A stretch of DNA of 51,099 nucleotides from NCBI RefSeq assembly GCF_010686655.1, contig NZ_JAAGVY010000038.1, positions 1-51,099 of the forward strand. Reading direction: 5' to 3'. The position numbers and the translations under genes were made by a program. The notes under the pieces are model-generated. The model saw only the letters and a program-made list of their open reading frames with translations. It did not search any database and was not told the DNA's origin. The stretch comes from Cryomorpha ignava (lineage in GTDB: Bacteria; Bacteroidota; Bacteroidia; Flavobacteriales_D; Cryomorphaceae). This document shows, piece after piece, positions 9,895 through 19,976 of this stretch. How positions within the stretch are numbered: position 1 is the first letter of the stretch; every line of letters starts with the position of its first letter.

Positions 9895-10740
9895 TTAGGC
9901 GTTAAGGGCGAAAAAGCGAATTGTTTCTTCAACCACCTTCTTAAGTGGTTTCGGTATTTCGATTTCATTCCATGGGTGGCTTGCGCCGAATGTATGTGAA
10001 CCATTCTGAATTTCAATCAGGTGAGCATATTTGCTCCATCCTTTCAATCTGTCAGCTTCTTCAAAATTCACTGCTTCATCAATATCGCCATGAACTATAA
10101 GCCAGGGAATATCAATTTTTCGTGCCGCAGTTTCAATATTCAGTTTTTCCTTATCGGCTACATAGTCCTCATAAAACGCATATTTATGTGGCATTTCCTG
10201 TTTTGTTCGCCCATTTAGCACAGTAGTCACACCTGTTTTTTTCCAGGCATCCATATCAAAGTTAAAGCGCTCGCCATAATCAGCTACAGATGCCCAGGTA
10301 GTCAGGTGCGAAATGGCGGCAGAGCGTGCGGCATGAAGTATGACAATTCCGCCACCACGGCTATGTCCAATTAAGGCAACTTTCTTCCAGGATTTGACTT
10401 TACCATTTACCTCAATTCCCGAAGCAGCGAGATTCGTAATTGTCTCAATATCTTCGAGTTCGCGTGAATAGGTATTTTCGCTGTACGCTTCCAAATCGGG
10501 AAAGTCAATTGGGTTTTCTACCGTTCCTCCATTGTGCGAAAAGTTGAATTTCAAAAAGTCAAATCCCGCTTCCGCGAAAGCGAGCGCAGCCAAATGCCAG
10601 GCTCCCCAATCTTTGAAACCTTTGTAGCCATGAGCAAAAACTACCAGTGGTCTATCAGCTGAATTTTCTGCCAGATAAAGATCAAACGGGCTTTTGCGGT
10701 TGTCTGAACCGGAATAAACGAGATTTTGATAAATTTCCAT
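9895..10740 (-). CDS. Alpha/beta-hydrolase-fold protein (serine hydrolase, dienelactone-hydrolase/acylaminopeptidase-like)
   Basis: A 281-residue cytoplasmic alpha/beta hydrolase with no signal peptide. FAHGYKGFKDW at 35-45 is the oxyanion-hole segment. The nucleophile elbow GHSRGGG puts the catalytic serine at S127. HGDIDEAV near 217-224 offers D221 as the acid, and NGSHTFG offers H249. A complete triad indicates an active esterase or peptidase-like enzyme, but the substrate cannot be predicted. The ATG start gives MEIYQNLVYSG. It is divergent from the lipoprotein pair, with 120 bp between starts. Confidence 0.85.
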   Translation of the reverse strand: MEIYQNLVYSGSDNRKSPFDLYLAENSADRPLVVFAHGYKGFKDWGAWHLAALAFAEAGFDFLKFNFSHNGGTVENPIDFPDLEAYSENTYSRELEDIETITNLAASGIEVNGKVKSWKKVALIGHSRGGGIVILHAARSAAISHLTTWASVADYGERFNFDMDAWKKTGVTTVLNGRTKQEMPHKYAFYEDYVADKEKLNIETAARKIDIPWLIVHGDIDEAVNFEEADRLKGWSKYAHLIEIQNGSHTFGASHPWNEIEIPKPLKKVVEETIRFFALNA

Positions 10741-10860
10741 TAAAAAATTTATTTAGTTTTGTTGAGACGAATTTAGGCATTTGAGATAGTTCCAATTCTA
10801 TACGAATCTACCTTTATTTCAAAATCATATATACTACAATCGAGTCAGAAAAACCAGTCT

Positions 10861-11622
10861 ATGAAACCATTTTACTCCCTCTCTCTCATTACTCTTTTAT
10901 GTTCTTTACTGCTGTCCTCATGCGCCTTTCACAATGGAAACATGACCGGAAATGCGAGTCTTAGCACTCGGAATTTCGAAATCAAAACCATTGTTATGGG
11001 CACGGCGAAGACCTCGCATGTTTTCGGAATTGGAGGTTTGAAAAAACAAGCATTAGTCTATGAGGCCAAAAAAGATCTCTATCGCTCCTATCCCCTCTCT
11101 GAAGGTCAGGCTTTCGCCAATATTTCTGTCGATTTTAAACGTTCATACTTTTTTATTGTCAATACTACCGTGGCAACTATAACTGCAGATGTCGTTGAAT
11201 TTAAGGAAGGTAGCTATGATAATATTCAAACGGGATTTCAGCAATTGATTGAATATAAATCTGATTCAACTGCCTATAGCTCGCGTCCATTCAAGACAGA
11301 TCAGGTGGTGGCTTTATTTGAACATAATACACTCATTCCGGTGAGAATAGTTGCAGATATCAACACAAAAAAGGATCAATATATTGTTGAATATGTTGAT
11401 CCTTCAAATGGAACCCTTAAATCAATAAAACCCGATGAACTTTTTATTATAAGCAACAATGAACTTTCAGACAATTTCAAATTCAAAATTGGAGACGAGG
11501 TGAAGGCATCAACTTCTGGTTATTCTATAGTCTTAGCTGTTGGCATTGAATATCTTATCATAAAGAGTAAATTCAAAACATATAAAGCTAAATCGGCCTT
11601 CATGAGTAAAATTTCTCAGTAA
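10861..11622 (+). CDS. Putative lipoprotein, DUF6567-like, paralogue 1
   Basis: A 253-residue protein with a lipoprotein signal peptide whose lipobox is SSC, so lipid anchoring at the Cys near residue 21 is likely. The first half carries the conserved run MTGNASLS, GTAKTSHVFGIGGL and ALVYEAKKDLY, then QAFANISVDFKRS and a hydrophobic strand TITADVVEF. I associate this with the uncharacterised Bacteroidota family DUF6567, from memory only. The C-terminal half is less conserved and may hold two small beta modules (HNTLIPVRIV; FKIGDEVKAS). The next gene is a tandem paralogue 40 bp downstream. Function unknown. Confidence 0.8.
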   Translation: MKPFYSLSLITLLCSLLLSSCAFHNGNMTGNASLSTRNFEIKTIVMGTAKTSHVFGIGGLKKQALVYEAKKDLYRSYPLSEGQAFANISVDFKRSYFFIVNTTVATITADVVEFKEGSYDNIQTGFQQLIEYKSDSTAYSSRPFKTDQVVALFEHNTLIPVRIVADINTKKDQYIVEYVDPSNGTLKSIKPDELFIISNNELSDNFKFKIGDEVKASTSGYSIVLAVGIEYLIIKSKFKTYKAKSAFMSKISQ

Positions 11623-11662
11623 TTAATAATTTGAAAATGATTCCATTTTTAAAACCAGGATT

Positions 11663-12466
11663 ATGAAGTCAGTATTTACATTACGCACAATATTCTTTGG
11701 TCTATTTTTATCCTCTTGCGCCTTCCACGGAGGAATGATGACGGGTAATGCCAGCTTAAGTGGTGGTGATTTTGAAATAATATCTATTGAATCGGGAATG
11801 GCTAAAACAACACACATTTTTGGCATTGGCGGACTTGATCATCAGGCTTTGGTTTTTGAAGCAAAGAAAAATTTGTATAAATCTTGTCCCCTCAAAAAAG
11901 GTCAGGCTTTGGCCAATGTCACTGTTGATTTTAAAAGATCGTTATTGATTGTTGTGGCCACAACAAGAGTAACTGTTACTGCAGATTTGGTTCAGTATGG
12001 TAATGCGATCGATACAACTATCCAGCGTGGCGTAGGCATATATTCAGAACCAATCAATTTTGTTAAATCCGATACGGTTGCTCACACTCGCCCATTCGGT
12101 TACTTCACTTCAAATCAGATAGCAGCAATTTTTAAACATAAAGAGCTGGTGCCAGTCCGCATCCTCAATGGAGTTGAAACTTCGAATGGCAAGTATAATA
12201 TTGAATTCTTGGAACCGGCGCGAAAAAGTGAGGTATTTATAAGGCGATCAGATCTTTATCTGGTTAATAAATCAGATGGCTTTCCGCATCACAAATTCAA
12301 AGTGGGCGATCCTGTGAAATTTTTCTTTAATACCAATATAGTGTTCCAAAACGGCGTTATAACTGCCATCGGAACAGATAAAGCAATTGTTAAATCAGGA
12401 GTTTCTACTTACGAATTAGATTTGGTTAAACTTATTCCAGTTGACTTGAAACCTACAAAAGATTAG
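11663..12466 (+). CDS. Putative lipoprotein, DUF6567-like, paralogue 2
   Basis: A 267-residue tandem paralogue of the preceding gene, with the same order of blocks: lipobox SSC, MTGNASLSGG, GMAKTTHIFGIGGL, ALVFEAKKNLY and QALANVTVDFKRS. The C-terminal part (HKELVPVRIL; FKVGDPVKFF) also aligns with its neighbour, with one extra stretch near residues 115-150. The first 100 residues are clearly more similar than the rest. The pair probably arose by tandem duplication and is likely cotranscribed. No function is known to me; an outer-membrane or periplasmic location is inferred from the lipobox. Confidence 0.8.
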   Translation: MKSVFTLRTIFFGLFLSSCAFHGGMMTGNASLSGGDFEIISIESGMAKTTHIFGIGGLDHQALVFEAKKNLYKSCPLKKGQALANVTVDFKRSLLIVVATTRVTVTADLVQYGNAIDTTIQRGVGIYSEPINFVKSDTVAHTRPFGYFTSNQIAAIFKHKELVPVRILNGVETSNGKYNIEFLEPARKSEVFIRRSDLYLVNKSDGFPHHKFKVGDPVKFFFNTNIVFQNGVITAIGTDKAIVKSGVSTYELDLVKLIPVDLKPTKD

Positions 12467-12519
12467 CAATAAACAGCTTAAAATAGCAACATCAAATTCA
12501 TTCTGGATCAAAGAATAAA

Positions 12520-12543
12520 TTAGGGCGGTTTCACAAACCCTAA
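12520..12543 (-). terminator. Putative hairpin terminator between the lipoprotein pair and parC
   Basis: TTAGGG and TTT on one arm pair with AAACCCTAA on the other, with a small CGG bulge. On the minus strand it follows the parC stop by about 20 bp and is followed by a T-rich tail (TTTATTCTTT). It could also serve the converging plus-strand genes, though that side lacks a T tract. Confidence 0.45.
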
Positions 12544-12562
12544 AATCACATTTACAGACAAC

Positions 12563-15310
12563 TTAAAACAAAGTCGGCTGGCTGTCGTCCGGATTATCTT
12601 TCCGTTTAAACTTCTTTCGTGGTGCAGGCTTATCGGCCTCCTTTTTAGTCGTTTCATCAGGTTCGACAGTATCTGAATCTTCTTCAGGCTCTTCATCTGA
12701 ACCTTCATCATTTACATCAGTTTCAGAATCCATACCGCCGTCATCTTCACCTGAATTATCTTCTGGTTCTTCTATTTCTTCCACTTCGTCTTCCAGAATT
12801 TCGGGTTCTATGCGATCAATGGCTTTTACTTTTAGCGCAGTGAGCCTATTGCCCATAGCGGCAATTCCTTTCACAGAAATAAATTCTACCAGGTCTATTT
12901 CTTCATCGTCTTGTTCGTTGCTGCGCTTGTCAAATTGCAAGTTCACGCTTGGCGTTGGATGCGTCGTTGCAAATTCCAAAAATGATTTCTCGTGTTCGGT
13001 AATAAACTCAACCGGTTTTTGACTCACTTCAGGATGGAAGCGTTTTACATTGTACTGCTCCTTCTCTCCTTCCCAATACACTGCGGTAATTATCTTTTCG
13101 GGATTCAATTTTTCGATTACCACCATGTCTTCATCAAAGCGAGTACTCAAATCAAAACCGGTAGTTTTGTAATATCCACCTTGATATACAGAAAGAATTC
13201 TATCATCGCCTTTGAAAGTACCAAGGTAAGTGCCCCTGCCATCGGCATTGAGCCTCTGCACGATATCGTCAAACCAAATTTTGCGCGGAGCAAGCGTACT
13301 GGTTCCTTTTTCTTTAAGCTCTATTTTGCTTACAATGTGCTTCGTCAAAATATTTCCTTTTGCCGCACGACCTTTAATAGACTGATCAGCAAAATCAAAA
13401 TCGAATCTTAGTTTTTTAAGCGATGTTCTCGGACGCAACTTTACATGCACTACTTCGGCTTCTCCGTTATGGTTTGCGCTAAAATAGAGCAACTTTGATC
13501 CTTTGGTTCCGGCAGTAAGATCGTAATCCTTGTCGCGGGTAATGCTATTTACCGCAAACCGTTTAACCATGGCAGAACCACTTGTTCCATCTTGATACGC
13601 CATATTGTATATGGTGCGCTTGTCGCCTTTTTTCCAAACGTATGCGTGGATAATGTCCTTGCCTACAAATTTCTTCTGATCAACGCGGGTAACTTGCATG
13701 ACGCCGTTTTCACGGAAAATGATAATGTCGTCAATATCAGAGCAATCGCATACATAATCTTCTTTTTTGAGACCGTAACCAATGAAGCCTTCTTTAAAAT
13801 CAACGTAAAGTTTTTTATTAGCTACAACTACTTTTGAAGCTTCGATGGTATCAAAAGTTTTGATCTCTGTTTTGCGCTCTTTTCCGGCGCCGTATTTCTT
13901 TTTCAGATTTTTGAAATACTCAATGGCAAAATCAATCAGATTGTCTAAATGGTGCTGCACCTGTGCAAGATCATCTTCCAATCTGGCCAAAAGTTCGTCT
14001 GCTTTAAAGCTATCAAACTTAGATATCCGCTTGATTTTAATTTCAGTAAGCCTTACAATATCATCTTCAGTAACAGCTCGTCTTAAGTGAGAAATGTATG
14101 GCTGAAGTCCCAAACGGATATTCTCAAGCACCTCTTGCCATGTTTCGGCTTCTTCAATGTCGCGGTAAATGCGATTTTCAATAAATATTTTTTCCAGCGA
14201 AGCAAAATGCCATTGTTCATGGAGTTCATTGCGCTTAATCTCAAGCTCTAATTTTAGCAAATTAACAGTCTGATCTGTCGATCGCTTAAGCATATCATTC
14301 ACATCGAGAAAATGCGGCTTATCATCTTGAATTACTGCGGCATTTGGCGCTATACTTACTTCACAATCTGTAAAGGCATAAAGCGCATCAATGGTTTTAT
14401 CCGGAGATAATCCAGGTGGAAGATGGACAATAATCTCGGCCTTATCTGAAGTATTATCTTCTATCTTTTTAATCTTTATTTTCCCCTTGTCATTGGCTTT
14501 TACCACGCTATCAATAAGCGATGAGGTGGTGGTACCATGCGGTATTTCGTCAATTACAAGCGTTTTGGTATCCTGCTGGCGAATTTTTGCACGTACGCGA
14601 ACGCGCCCGCCACGCAAGCCGCCATTGTACTGGCTAAAATCGGCCATTCCGCCATTTGGAAAATCGGGTAGAATATTTGGCCTTTTGCCCCGAAGTATCG
14701 CTATTGAGGCATCGATAAGTTCAATAAAATTATGCGGAAGCATTTTACAGGCGAGACCGACGGCAATACCTTCTGCACCTTGCGCCAAGAGTAGTGGAAA
14801 TTTTACCGGAAGGAAAAGTGGCTCTTTATTACGACCATCGTATGACATTCCCCACTCGGTAGTTTTTGGGTTGAAAACCACGTCGCCGGCAAATTTAGAC
14901 AAGCGCGCTTCAATATAACGCGGTGCAGCTGCGCCATCTCCAGTAAGGGTATTCCCCCAGTTTCCCTGCATGTCGATAAGCAGATCTTTCTGACCTAGTT
15001 GCACGAGCGCATCGCCAATTGACGCGTCGCCATGCGGGTGGTACTTCATGGTATGACCTATTATATTGGCCACCTTGTTGTAGCGCCCATCATCAAGGTC
15101 TTTCATGGAGTGCAAAATACGGCGTTGTACAGGCTTAAGCCCGTCGTACAATGCTGGAACAGCCCTTTCCAGAATTACGTATGAGGCATATTCCAGAAAC
15201 CAGTTTTCGTAAAGTCCCGAAACCGGAATTACCTTTTCGCCTGTGTGAGCACCCTGCTCTTCTTCTTCGTTTGTATTATTAATATCGTCTTTTTCTTCTT
15301 CTTCCGCCAT
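12563..15310 (-). CDS. parC: DNA topoisomerase IV subunit A
   Basis: ParC carries the breakage-reunion activity that decatenates daughter chromosomes together with ParE. The winged-helix segment YHPHGDASIGDALV lies at about 90-103, and the catalytic tyrosine is Y132 in APRYIEARLS. A coiled-coil region (about 390-470) is followed by the beta-pinwheel C-terminal domain. The 915-residue length includes a very acidic tail (about 830-895) ending in a Lys/Arg-rich patch and QPTLF. The QRDR position equal to E. coli ParC Ser80 is Ala96, and Glu84 is Asp100. It starts 5 bp after the parE stop, so the two are cotranscribed. Confidence 0.95.
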   Translation of the reverse strand: MAEEEEKDDINNTNEEEEQGAHTGEKVIPVSGLYENWFLEYASYVILERAVPALYDGLKPVQRRILHSMKDLDDGRYNKVANIIGHTMKYHPHGDASIGDALVQLGQKDLLIDMQGNWGNTLTGDGAAAPRYIEARLSKFAGDVVFNPKTTEWGMSYDGRNKEPLFLPVKFPLLLAQGAEGIAVGLACKMLPHNFIELIDASIAILRGKRPNILPDFPNGGMADFSQYNGGLRGGRVRVRAKIRQQDTKTLVIDEIPHGTTTSSLIDSVVKANDKGKIKIKKIEDNTSDKAEIIVHLPPGLSPDKTIDALYAFTDCEVSIAPNAAVIQDDKPHFLDVNDMLKRSTDQTVNLLKLELEIKRNELHEQWHFASLEKIFIENRIYRDIEEAETWQEVLENIRLGLQPYISHLRRAVTEDDIVRLTEIKIKRISKFDSFKADELLARLEDDLAQVQHHLDNLIDFAIEYFKNLKKKYGAGKERKTEIKTFDTIEASKVVVANKKLYVDFKEGFIGYGLKKEDYVCDCSDIDDIIIFRENGVMQVTRVDQKKFVGKDIIHAYVWKKGDKRTIYNMAYQDGTSGSAMVKRFAVNSITRDKDYDLTAGTKGSKLLYFSANHNGEAEVVHVKLRPRTSLKKLRFDFDFADQSIKGRAAKGNILTKHIVSKIELKEKGTSTLAPRKIWFDDIVQRLNADGRGTYLGTFKGDDRILSVYQGGYYKTTGFDLSTRFDEDMVVIEKLNPEKIITAVYWEGEKEQYNVKRFHPEVSQKPVEFITEHEKSFLEFATTHPTPSVNLQFDKRSNEQDDEEIDLVEFISVKGIAAMGNRLTALKVKAIDRIEPEILEDEVEEIEEPEDNSGEDDGGMDSETDVNDEGSDEEPEEDSDTVEPDETTKKEADKPAPRKKFKRKDNPDDSQPTLF

Positions 15311-15315
15311 GTATA

Positions 15316-17205
15316 TTAAGCTTCTGCAGCTTCTTCAATTATAACTCCGGGTTTTTCTTCATCCACTAAATCTTTCTCTACACGGAGATTGTCAATAATA
15401 AACTCTTGTCTTTCGGGTGTGTTTTTACCCATATAGAAAGTTAATAAATCGCTGATTGTAAAATCTTTAGATATAACAACCGGCTCCAATCTAATATCTT
15501 CGCCAATAAAGTTTTTAAACTCATCGGGCGAAATTTCGCCCAGACCTTTAAAGCGTGTTATTTCTGCTGTTTTACCAAGTTTTTCCATCGCATCGCGCTT
15601 TTCCTTGTCGGAATAGCAATAGATGGTTTCCTTTTTATTCCGAACTCTGAAAAGTGGAGTTTGGAGAATATAAAGATGGTTGTTTCTGATCAAATCAGGG
15701 AAAAACTGGAGGAAGAAAGTGAGCAACAAAAGTCGAATATGCATTCCATCTACATCGGCATCAGTAGCAACAATCACCTTGCTGTAGCGTAATCCTTCCA
15801 ATCCGTCTTCTATATTAAGTGCAGCTTGTATAAGGTTAAACTCTTCATTTTCGTAAACGATCTTTTTAGTAAGGCCAAAACAGTTTAATGGTTTTCCTCT
15901 TAAAGAGAATACCGCTTGGGTATTCACATCGCGCGATTTGGTGATAGACCCTGAAGCTGAGTCACCCTCGGTTATAAACATCACTGTCTCCTTGGCGCGC
16001 TCTCCGCTTTTGGGATCGTTGTAGTGAAGCCTGCAATCGCGTAGTTTTTTATTGTGAAGATTGGCTTTCTTAGCTCTTTCTTTCGCCAGTTTGCGAATGC
16101 CGGCCAGATCTTTCCGCTCTCTTTCGTTGTTTTTAATCTTTTTCTCAATGGCTTCGGCCACTGTTGGATTCTTGTGCAGATAATTATCGAGTTTTTCTTT
16201 TAGAAAATCGTTAATAAATGCACGCACACTCTTACCGTCAGGTTCCATTTCTGTACTTCCGAGTTTGGTCTTGGTCTGCGATTCAAAAACAGGCTCTACA
16301 ACCTTTATACTTACGGCGGCTATAAGACTGCTGCGAATATCTGATGGCTCGTAATTCTTACCAAAAAAGTCTTTTACCACACGGGCATAGGCTTCGCGAA
16401 AAGCACCTTGATGGGTTCCTCCCTGGGTAGTATGCTGTCCATTTACAAATGAATAATACTCTTCGCCATAAGAACTGGTATGGGTAAAAGCCACTTCAAT
16501 ATCGTCGCCAAGCAGGTGTATAATGGGATAAAGCGGCTCGTCCGAAATTTTCTCTTCGAGCAAATCGAGCAATCCGTTTTTGGAATGAAACCGCTCGCCG
16601 TTAAACCAAATACTCATTCCTGTATTCAGATAGCAGTAATTCCAGAGCATCCGCTCTATAAACTCACTCTTGTATTTAAAGTTTTTAAAAATGGCGTCAT
16701 CCGGTCTAAAACGCACCATGGTACCATTTCGCTCTTCGGTAGATTCAATAGGTACTTCATCCTTTAAAACACCACGTTCAAAAATGGCCCTGCGCCCCAC
16801 TCCCTCGCGGTAAGCCTCGATTTCAAAATAATCTGAAAGCGCATTTACCGCTTTGGTACCAACTCCATTAAGGCCTACCGACTTTTTAAATGCTTTGCTG
16901 TCGTACTTGGCGCCGGTATTGATCTTGCTTACAACATCTACAAGTTTACCAAGTGGAATTCCACGTCCGTAATCGCGCACGGTAACGTAGCCGTCCTTCA
17001 CTTTAATGTCAATTTTCTTACCGTAACCCATTACATACTCGTCAATACAATTGTCGAGTACTTCTTTTATAAGAATATAAATACCATCATCGTAAGCCGT
17101 TCCATTTCCCAGCTTACCGATATACATTCCGGGTCTTAATCTAATATGTTCTTTCCAATCGAGCGACCGGATATGATCTTCATTGTAACTTACTTCTTCT
17201 GCCAT
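15316..17205 (-). CDS. parE: DNA topoisomerase IV subunit B
   Basis: ParE is the ATPase subunit of topoisomerase IV. The GHKL ATP-binding site is visible: catalytic E48 and N52 in [10 protein letters not shown]78 in RDYGRGIP, and [13 protein letters not shown]. The transducer domain has QTKTKLGS. The TOPRIM metal site follows with ITEGDSASG and [10 protein letters not shown], and the C-terminal region contains RFKGLGE. The 629-residue length is normal for ParE and shorter than GyrB. It is the first gene of the parE-parC unit. The upstream region, shared with the divergent PP2C gene, has no clear consensus promoter. Confidence 0.95.
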   Translation of the reverse strand: MAEEVSYNEDHIRSLDWKEHIRLRPGMYIGKLGNGTAYDDGIYILIKEVLDNCIDEYVMGYGKKIDIKVKDGYVTVRDYGRGIPLGKLVDVVSKINTGAKYDSKAFKKSVGLNGVGTKAVNALSDYFEIEAYREGVGRRAIFERGVLKDEVPIESTEERNGTMVRFRPDDAIFKNFKYKSEFIERMLWNYCYLNTGMSIWFNGERFHSKNGLLDLLEEKISDEPLYPIIHLLGDDIEVAFTHTSSYGEEYYSFVNGQHTTQGGTHQGAFREAYARVVKDFFGKNYEPSDIRSSLIAAVSIKVVEPVFESQTKTKLGSTEMEPDGKSVRAFINDFLKEKLDNYLHKNPTVAEAIEKKIKNNERERKDLAGIRKLAKERAKKANLHNKKLRDCRLHYNDPKSGERAKETVMFITEGDSASGSITKSRDVNTQAVFSLRGKPLNCFGLTKKIVYENEEFNLIQAALNIEDGLEGLRYSKVIVATDADVDGMHIRLLLLTFFLQFFPDLIRNNHLYILQTPLFRVRNKKETIYCYSDKEKRDAMEKLGKTAEITRFKGLGEISPDEFKNFIGEDIRLEPVVISKDFTISDLLTFYMGKNTPERQEFIIDNLRVEKDLVDEEKPGVIIEEAAEA

Positions 17206-17554
17206 TCAGTCTATTAGAAAATTGTGAAGCGAATAATCTCACTCCGCTAATAAACGCCTAAAATACGGCATTTCAGCGAATTTTTCGAGCTATCTTTTCA
17301 ACAATGACGGGAATTTTTCAACTATCGGGAGCAATGGTATGAATGATTGCGTCTTATTCTGTTGCAATTGATTGAAGGAAGAATGGATAGGTAATCTTTC
17401 GGGATCATTTCAATATGCTTTATCTCGTCAGCCTGCGAATCAAATCCTTCACCTTGCTTCTTTATTCATCAATTTAAAATTTTCCATCTTCAGAACGCTT
17501 CGAACTAACCTTTCCTCAATAATACCGTATTGCTACACAAAGAATTCCCTTACA

Positions 17555-19750
17555 GTGTCGCATTTAATTTCGCAAATAACATTTAAAGTTTTCTCTCTGA
17601 TCATTGCTACAATGATTTTATTGGGTTCTTACTTCCTGATTGTATCTTACCTGGAAGCGGTAGAAAACACAGAAAATTCAGAATTCAGGCGTCTTGATGG
17701 AATTATTCAATCTGTATCGTTGTACCTTGAGTACGATTTGATTAAAGGTACTTCTCTTTTTGATCAGGGCGGAATGCAGCTTAACGAAAGTGTGAAGGGA
17801 CAGATGACAAATGTGCTCTACCTTATTAATTCGTCAAACGATTTAAGCAGCGGCATCTCCATATTAATCGTTGATCATCAAGCCGGAGATGCAACCATTC
17901 TGGATCAGAATGGCACAAAAAGCGCTCTTACCGCGAGTAATCTCGTTCAAAATTTAATCGATTTAAATCCCACTGAAGATGTGCAAATAGGGATTGGCGC
18001 AGACAATTATACCAACAGTATTTTCTATGCTCACCCGGTTGATTTTAGAACGGACAATGATATTTCGGCATACATATTTACAATTGAATATATTGGTAAC
18101 AATATTGCAGAAGCCAAATCTGTATTTTATCATCGGGCTATTATATCAATTATCGCACTTCTGATAATTGGCTTATTGGGTCATAGCGCATTAAAGCGTA
18201 TATTTAAACACGAAGTGTCTGCCAGGAAAGAACTTAAGGAATATATAAGCTTAGCCGAAAAGCGAAATGAGGAGCTTGAACAGTTATCATTTGTATTGAA
18301 GAAAAGCGAAAATCTGATTTTGCTTGCCGATAAAAATGGCCGAATTGAATGGCTGAATGAGAGTTATCATGAAAAGAACAATTACAGCGGTGCAGAGCTC
18401 GAGTCGTTTGTGGGCAAAGAACTCGCGGAGGTGAGCCATTATCCAAAAATTCAATCGGTAATAGACGAGGCAGTAATGACTAAATCAAAGGTGGTTTATG
18501 AAGCCAAAAGCTACAACCAAGATGGTAGTGAATTTTGGGCCAGCACCACAGTTACACCTATTATTGATAATGAAGGTGAGGTTCAGAAACTTCTATTTAT
18601 TGATGCCGACATTACGCGTTTAAAACTTGCCGAAAAAGAAATTGCAAATCTGGCAAACTTTACTGAAGAACAAACCCGCCCATTGATTCGGATTAAAAAT
18701 AATGGCCTTGTGCTTTATGCCAACGAAGCGAGCGAATCTATTCTTCACCTATGGAAAAGCCATGTAAATGAGGTTATTACCAAGAAATCTATTCTAGAGA
18801 TTATACGGCAAACGACTTTAGAAAATGCCGAGAAATTCATTAACCTGGAGTGTAATAACCGCATTTACAACTTGCGCTTTTTTCCGGTGAAGGAAAAAGA
18901 CTACGTAAATATTTATGGGGAGGATATTACGGAAGTTCAAATTACCGAAAAGGAAAATCGCAAAAAAGCCTTGCAGCTCGAACAGGATAACCTAAGTATT
19001 ACAGACAGTATAAATTACGCCAGAAAAATACAAGAGGCGATTTTGCCAGACGAAGATCATATTAGACAATTTTTTAAGAATTCATTTGCCTTGAGCAAAC
19101 CAAAGGATATTGTAAGTGGCGACTTTTTTTGGATATACGAAACAGTGCCTCAAAAAGAGTATCTTCTGGCATTGGCCGATTGCACCGGACATGGCGTACC
19201 GGGTGCAATGATGTCTATTGTAGGCCACAGTCTTCTAAACGAAATTGTGGAAGGTGAAGAATGTACTGATCCCGCTCAAATACTGGAGATTCTCAATAAG
19301 GAAATCATAAAATCGCTCCGACAAAAAACTTTGGAAAAATCTAGCGATGGTATGGATGTTAGTGTTCTTAGAATAAATCTGCAAAGCCGAACAATTACTT
19401 TTGCCGGTGCCTACCAGCAAGTGTATTGGATAAACCGGAAGTTAAACACTTACAAAGGTGATAGACAGCCTATTGGAGGGCTTCACCACGACAGCAACCG
19501 GAAATTTACCAATCACACCTTTAGCTATGGCCAGGGTGATTCTATTTATCTGACTAGTGATGGTTTTCAGGATCAATTTGGAGGAGAGAACAATAAAAAA
19601 TTCCTTTCGAGACGATTGCAGGAATTACTCGTTACAAGTCACAAATACAGCATGCAGGCGCAATCTCATATCTTTAATCAAGCATTTGAAGAATGGCGCG
19701 GGCAGTATGAACAAATTGACGACGTATCGATGATTGGAATTAAATTTTAA
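17555..19750 (+). CDS. Membrane PAS-domain protein with C-terminal SpoIIE/PP2C-type phosphatase
   Basis: A signalling Ser/Thr phosphatase with two membrane segments, FSLIIATMILLGSYFLIVSY near the N-terminus and IISIIALLIIGLLG about 170 residues later. They enclose a periplasmic sensor region of about 150 residues. A PAS domain follows (ENLILLADKNGRIEWLN), then a degenerate second PAS, a linker helix (SITDSINYARKIQEAILP) and a SpoIIE-type PP2C domain. The phosphatase metal ligands sit in VSGDFFW, ADCTGHGVPGAMM and TSDGFQDQFGG. Such proteins usually act on anti-sigma-antagonist partners, but none is encoded nearby. The frame is open back to a TTG at 17372, but that extension looks non-coding. 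GTG at 17555 places the start 11 codons before the first membrane segment. Confidence 0.85.
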   Translation: MSHLISQITFKVFSLIIATMILLGSYFLIVSYLEAVENTENSEFRRLDGIIQSVSLYLEYDLIKGTSLFDQGGMQLNESVKGQMTNVLYLINSSNDLSSGISILIVDHQAGDATILDQNGTKSALTASNLVQNLIDLNPTEDVQIGIGADNYTNSIFYAHPVDFRTDNDISAYIFTIEYIGNNIAEAKSVFYHRAIISIIALLIIGLLGHSALKRIFKHEVSARKELKEYISLAEKRNEELEQLSFVLKKSENLILLADKNGRIEWLNESYHEKNNYSGAELESFVGKELAEVSHYPKIQSVIDEAVMTKSKVVYEAKSYNQDGSEFWASTTVTPIIDNEGEVQKLLFIDADITRLKLAEKEIANLANFTEEQTRPLIRIKNNGLVLYANEASESILHLWKSHVNEVITKKSILEIIRQTTLENAEKFINLECNNRIYNLRFFPVKEKDYVNIYGEDITEVQITEKENRKKALQLEQDNLSITDSINYARKIQEAILPDEDHIRQFFKNSFALSKPKDIVSGDFFWIYETVPQKEYLLALADCTGHGVPGAMMSIVGHSLLNEIVEGEECTDPAQILEILNKEIIKSLRQKTLEKSSDGMDVSVLRINLQSRTITFAGAYQQVYWINRKLNTYKGDRQPIGGLHHDSNRKFTNHTFSYGQGDSIYLTSDGFQDQFGGENNKKFLSRRLQELLVTSHKYSMQAQSHIFNQAFEEWRGQYEQIDDVSMIGIKF

Positions 19751-19976
19751 CGAAAATAATGCAAAACAGCTATAATTTAAATACAAATTTGTAATTTCCC
19801 TTTTTTAAAAATGAGTTCTGAATTATTTTGGATTTAAAAGAATACGTAGCTCTCAATTGCAGCACTGCGTAAATTCTTATGAATAGCAAAATATCCAACG
19901 ACTCATGTTAAAAACACTACTTTTGAACCGTAACCTTTGTTTTTAAAAGTAAGAACAAAGCCAGAAACTGAAATTT

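Noticed and set aside
12992-13411. 139-codon open frame antisense to the parC C-terminal domain
   Set aside because: Fully inside parC on the other strand, with no motif or promoter.
14391-14918. 175-codon open frame antisense to parC
   Set aside because: It overlaps the strongly conserved catalytic half of ParC, is proline/serine-rich without protein-like features, and is a frame shadow.
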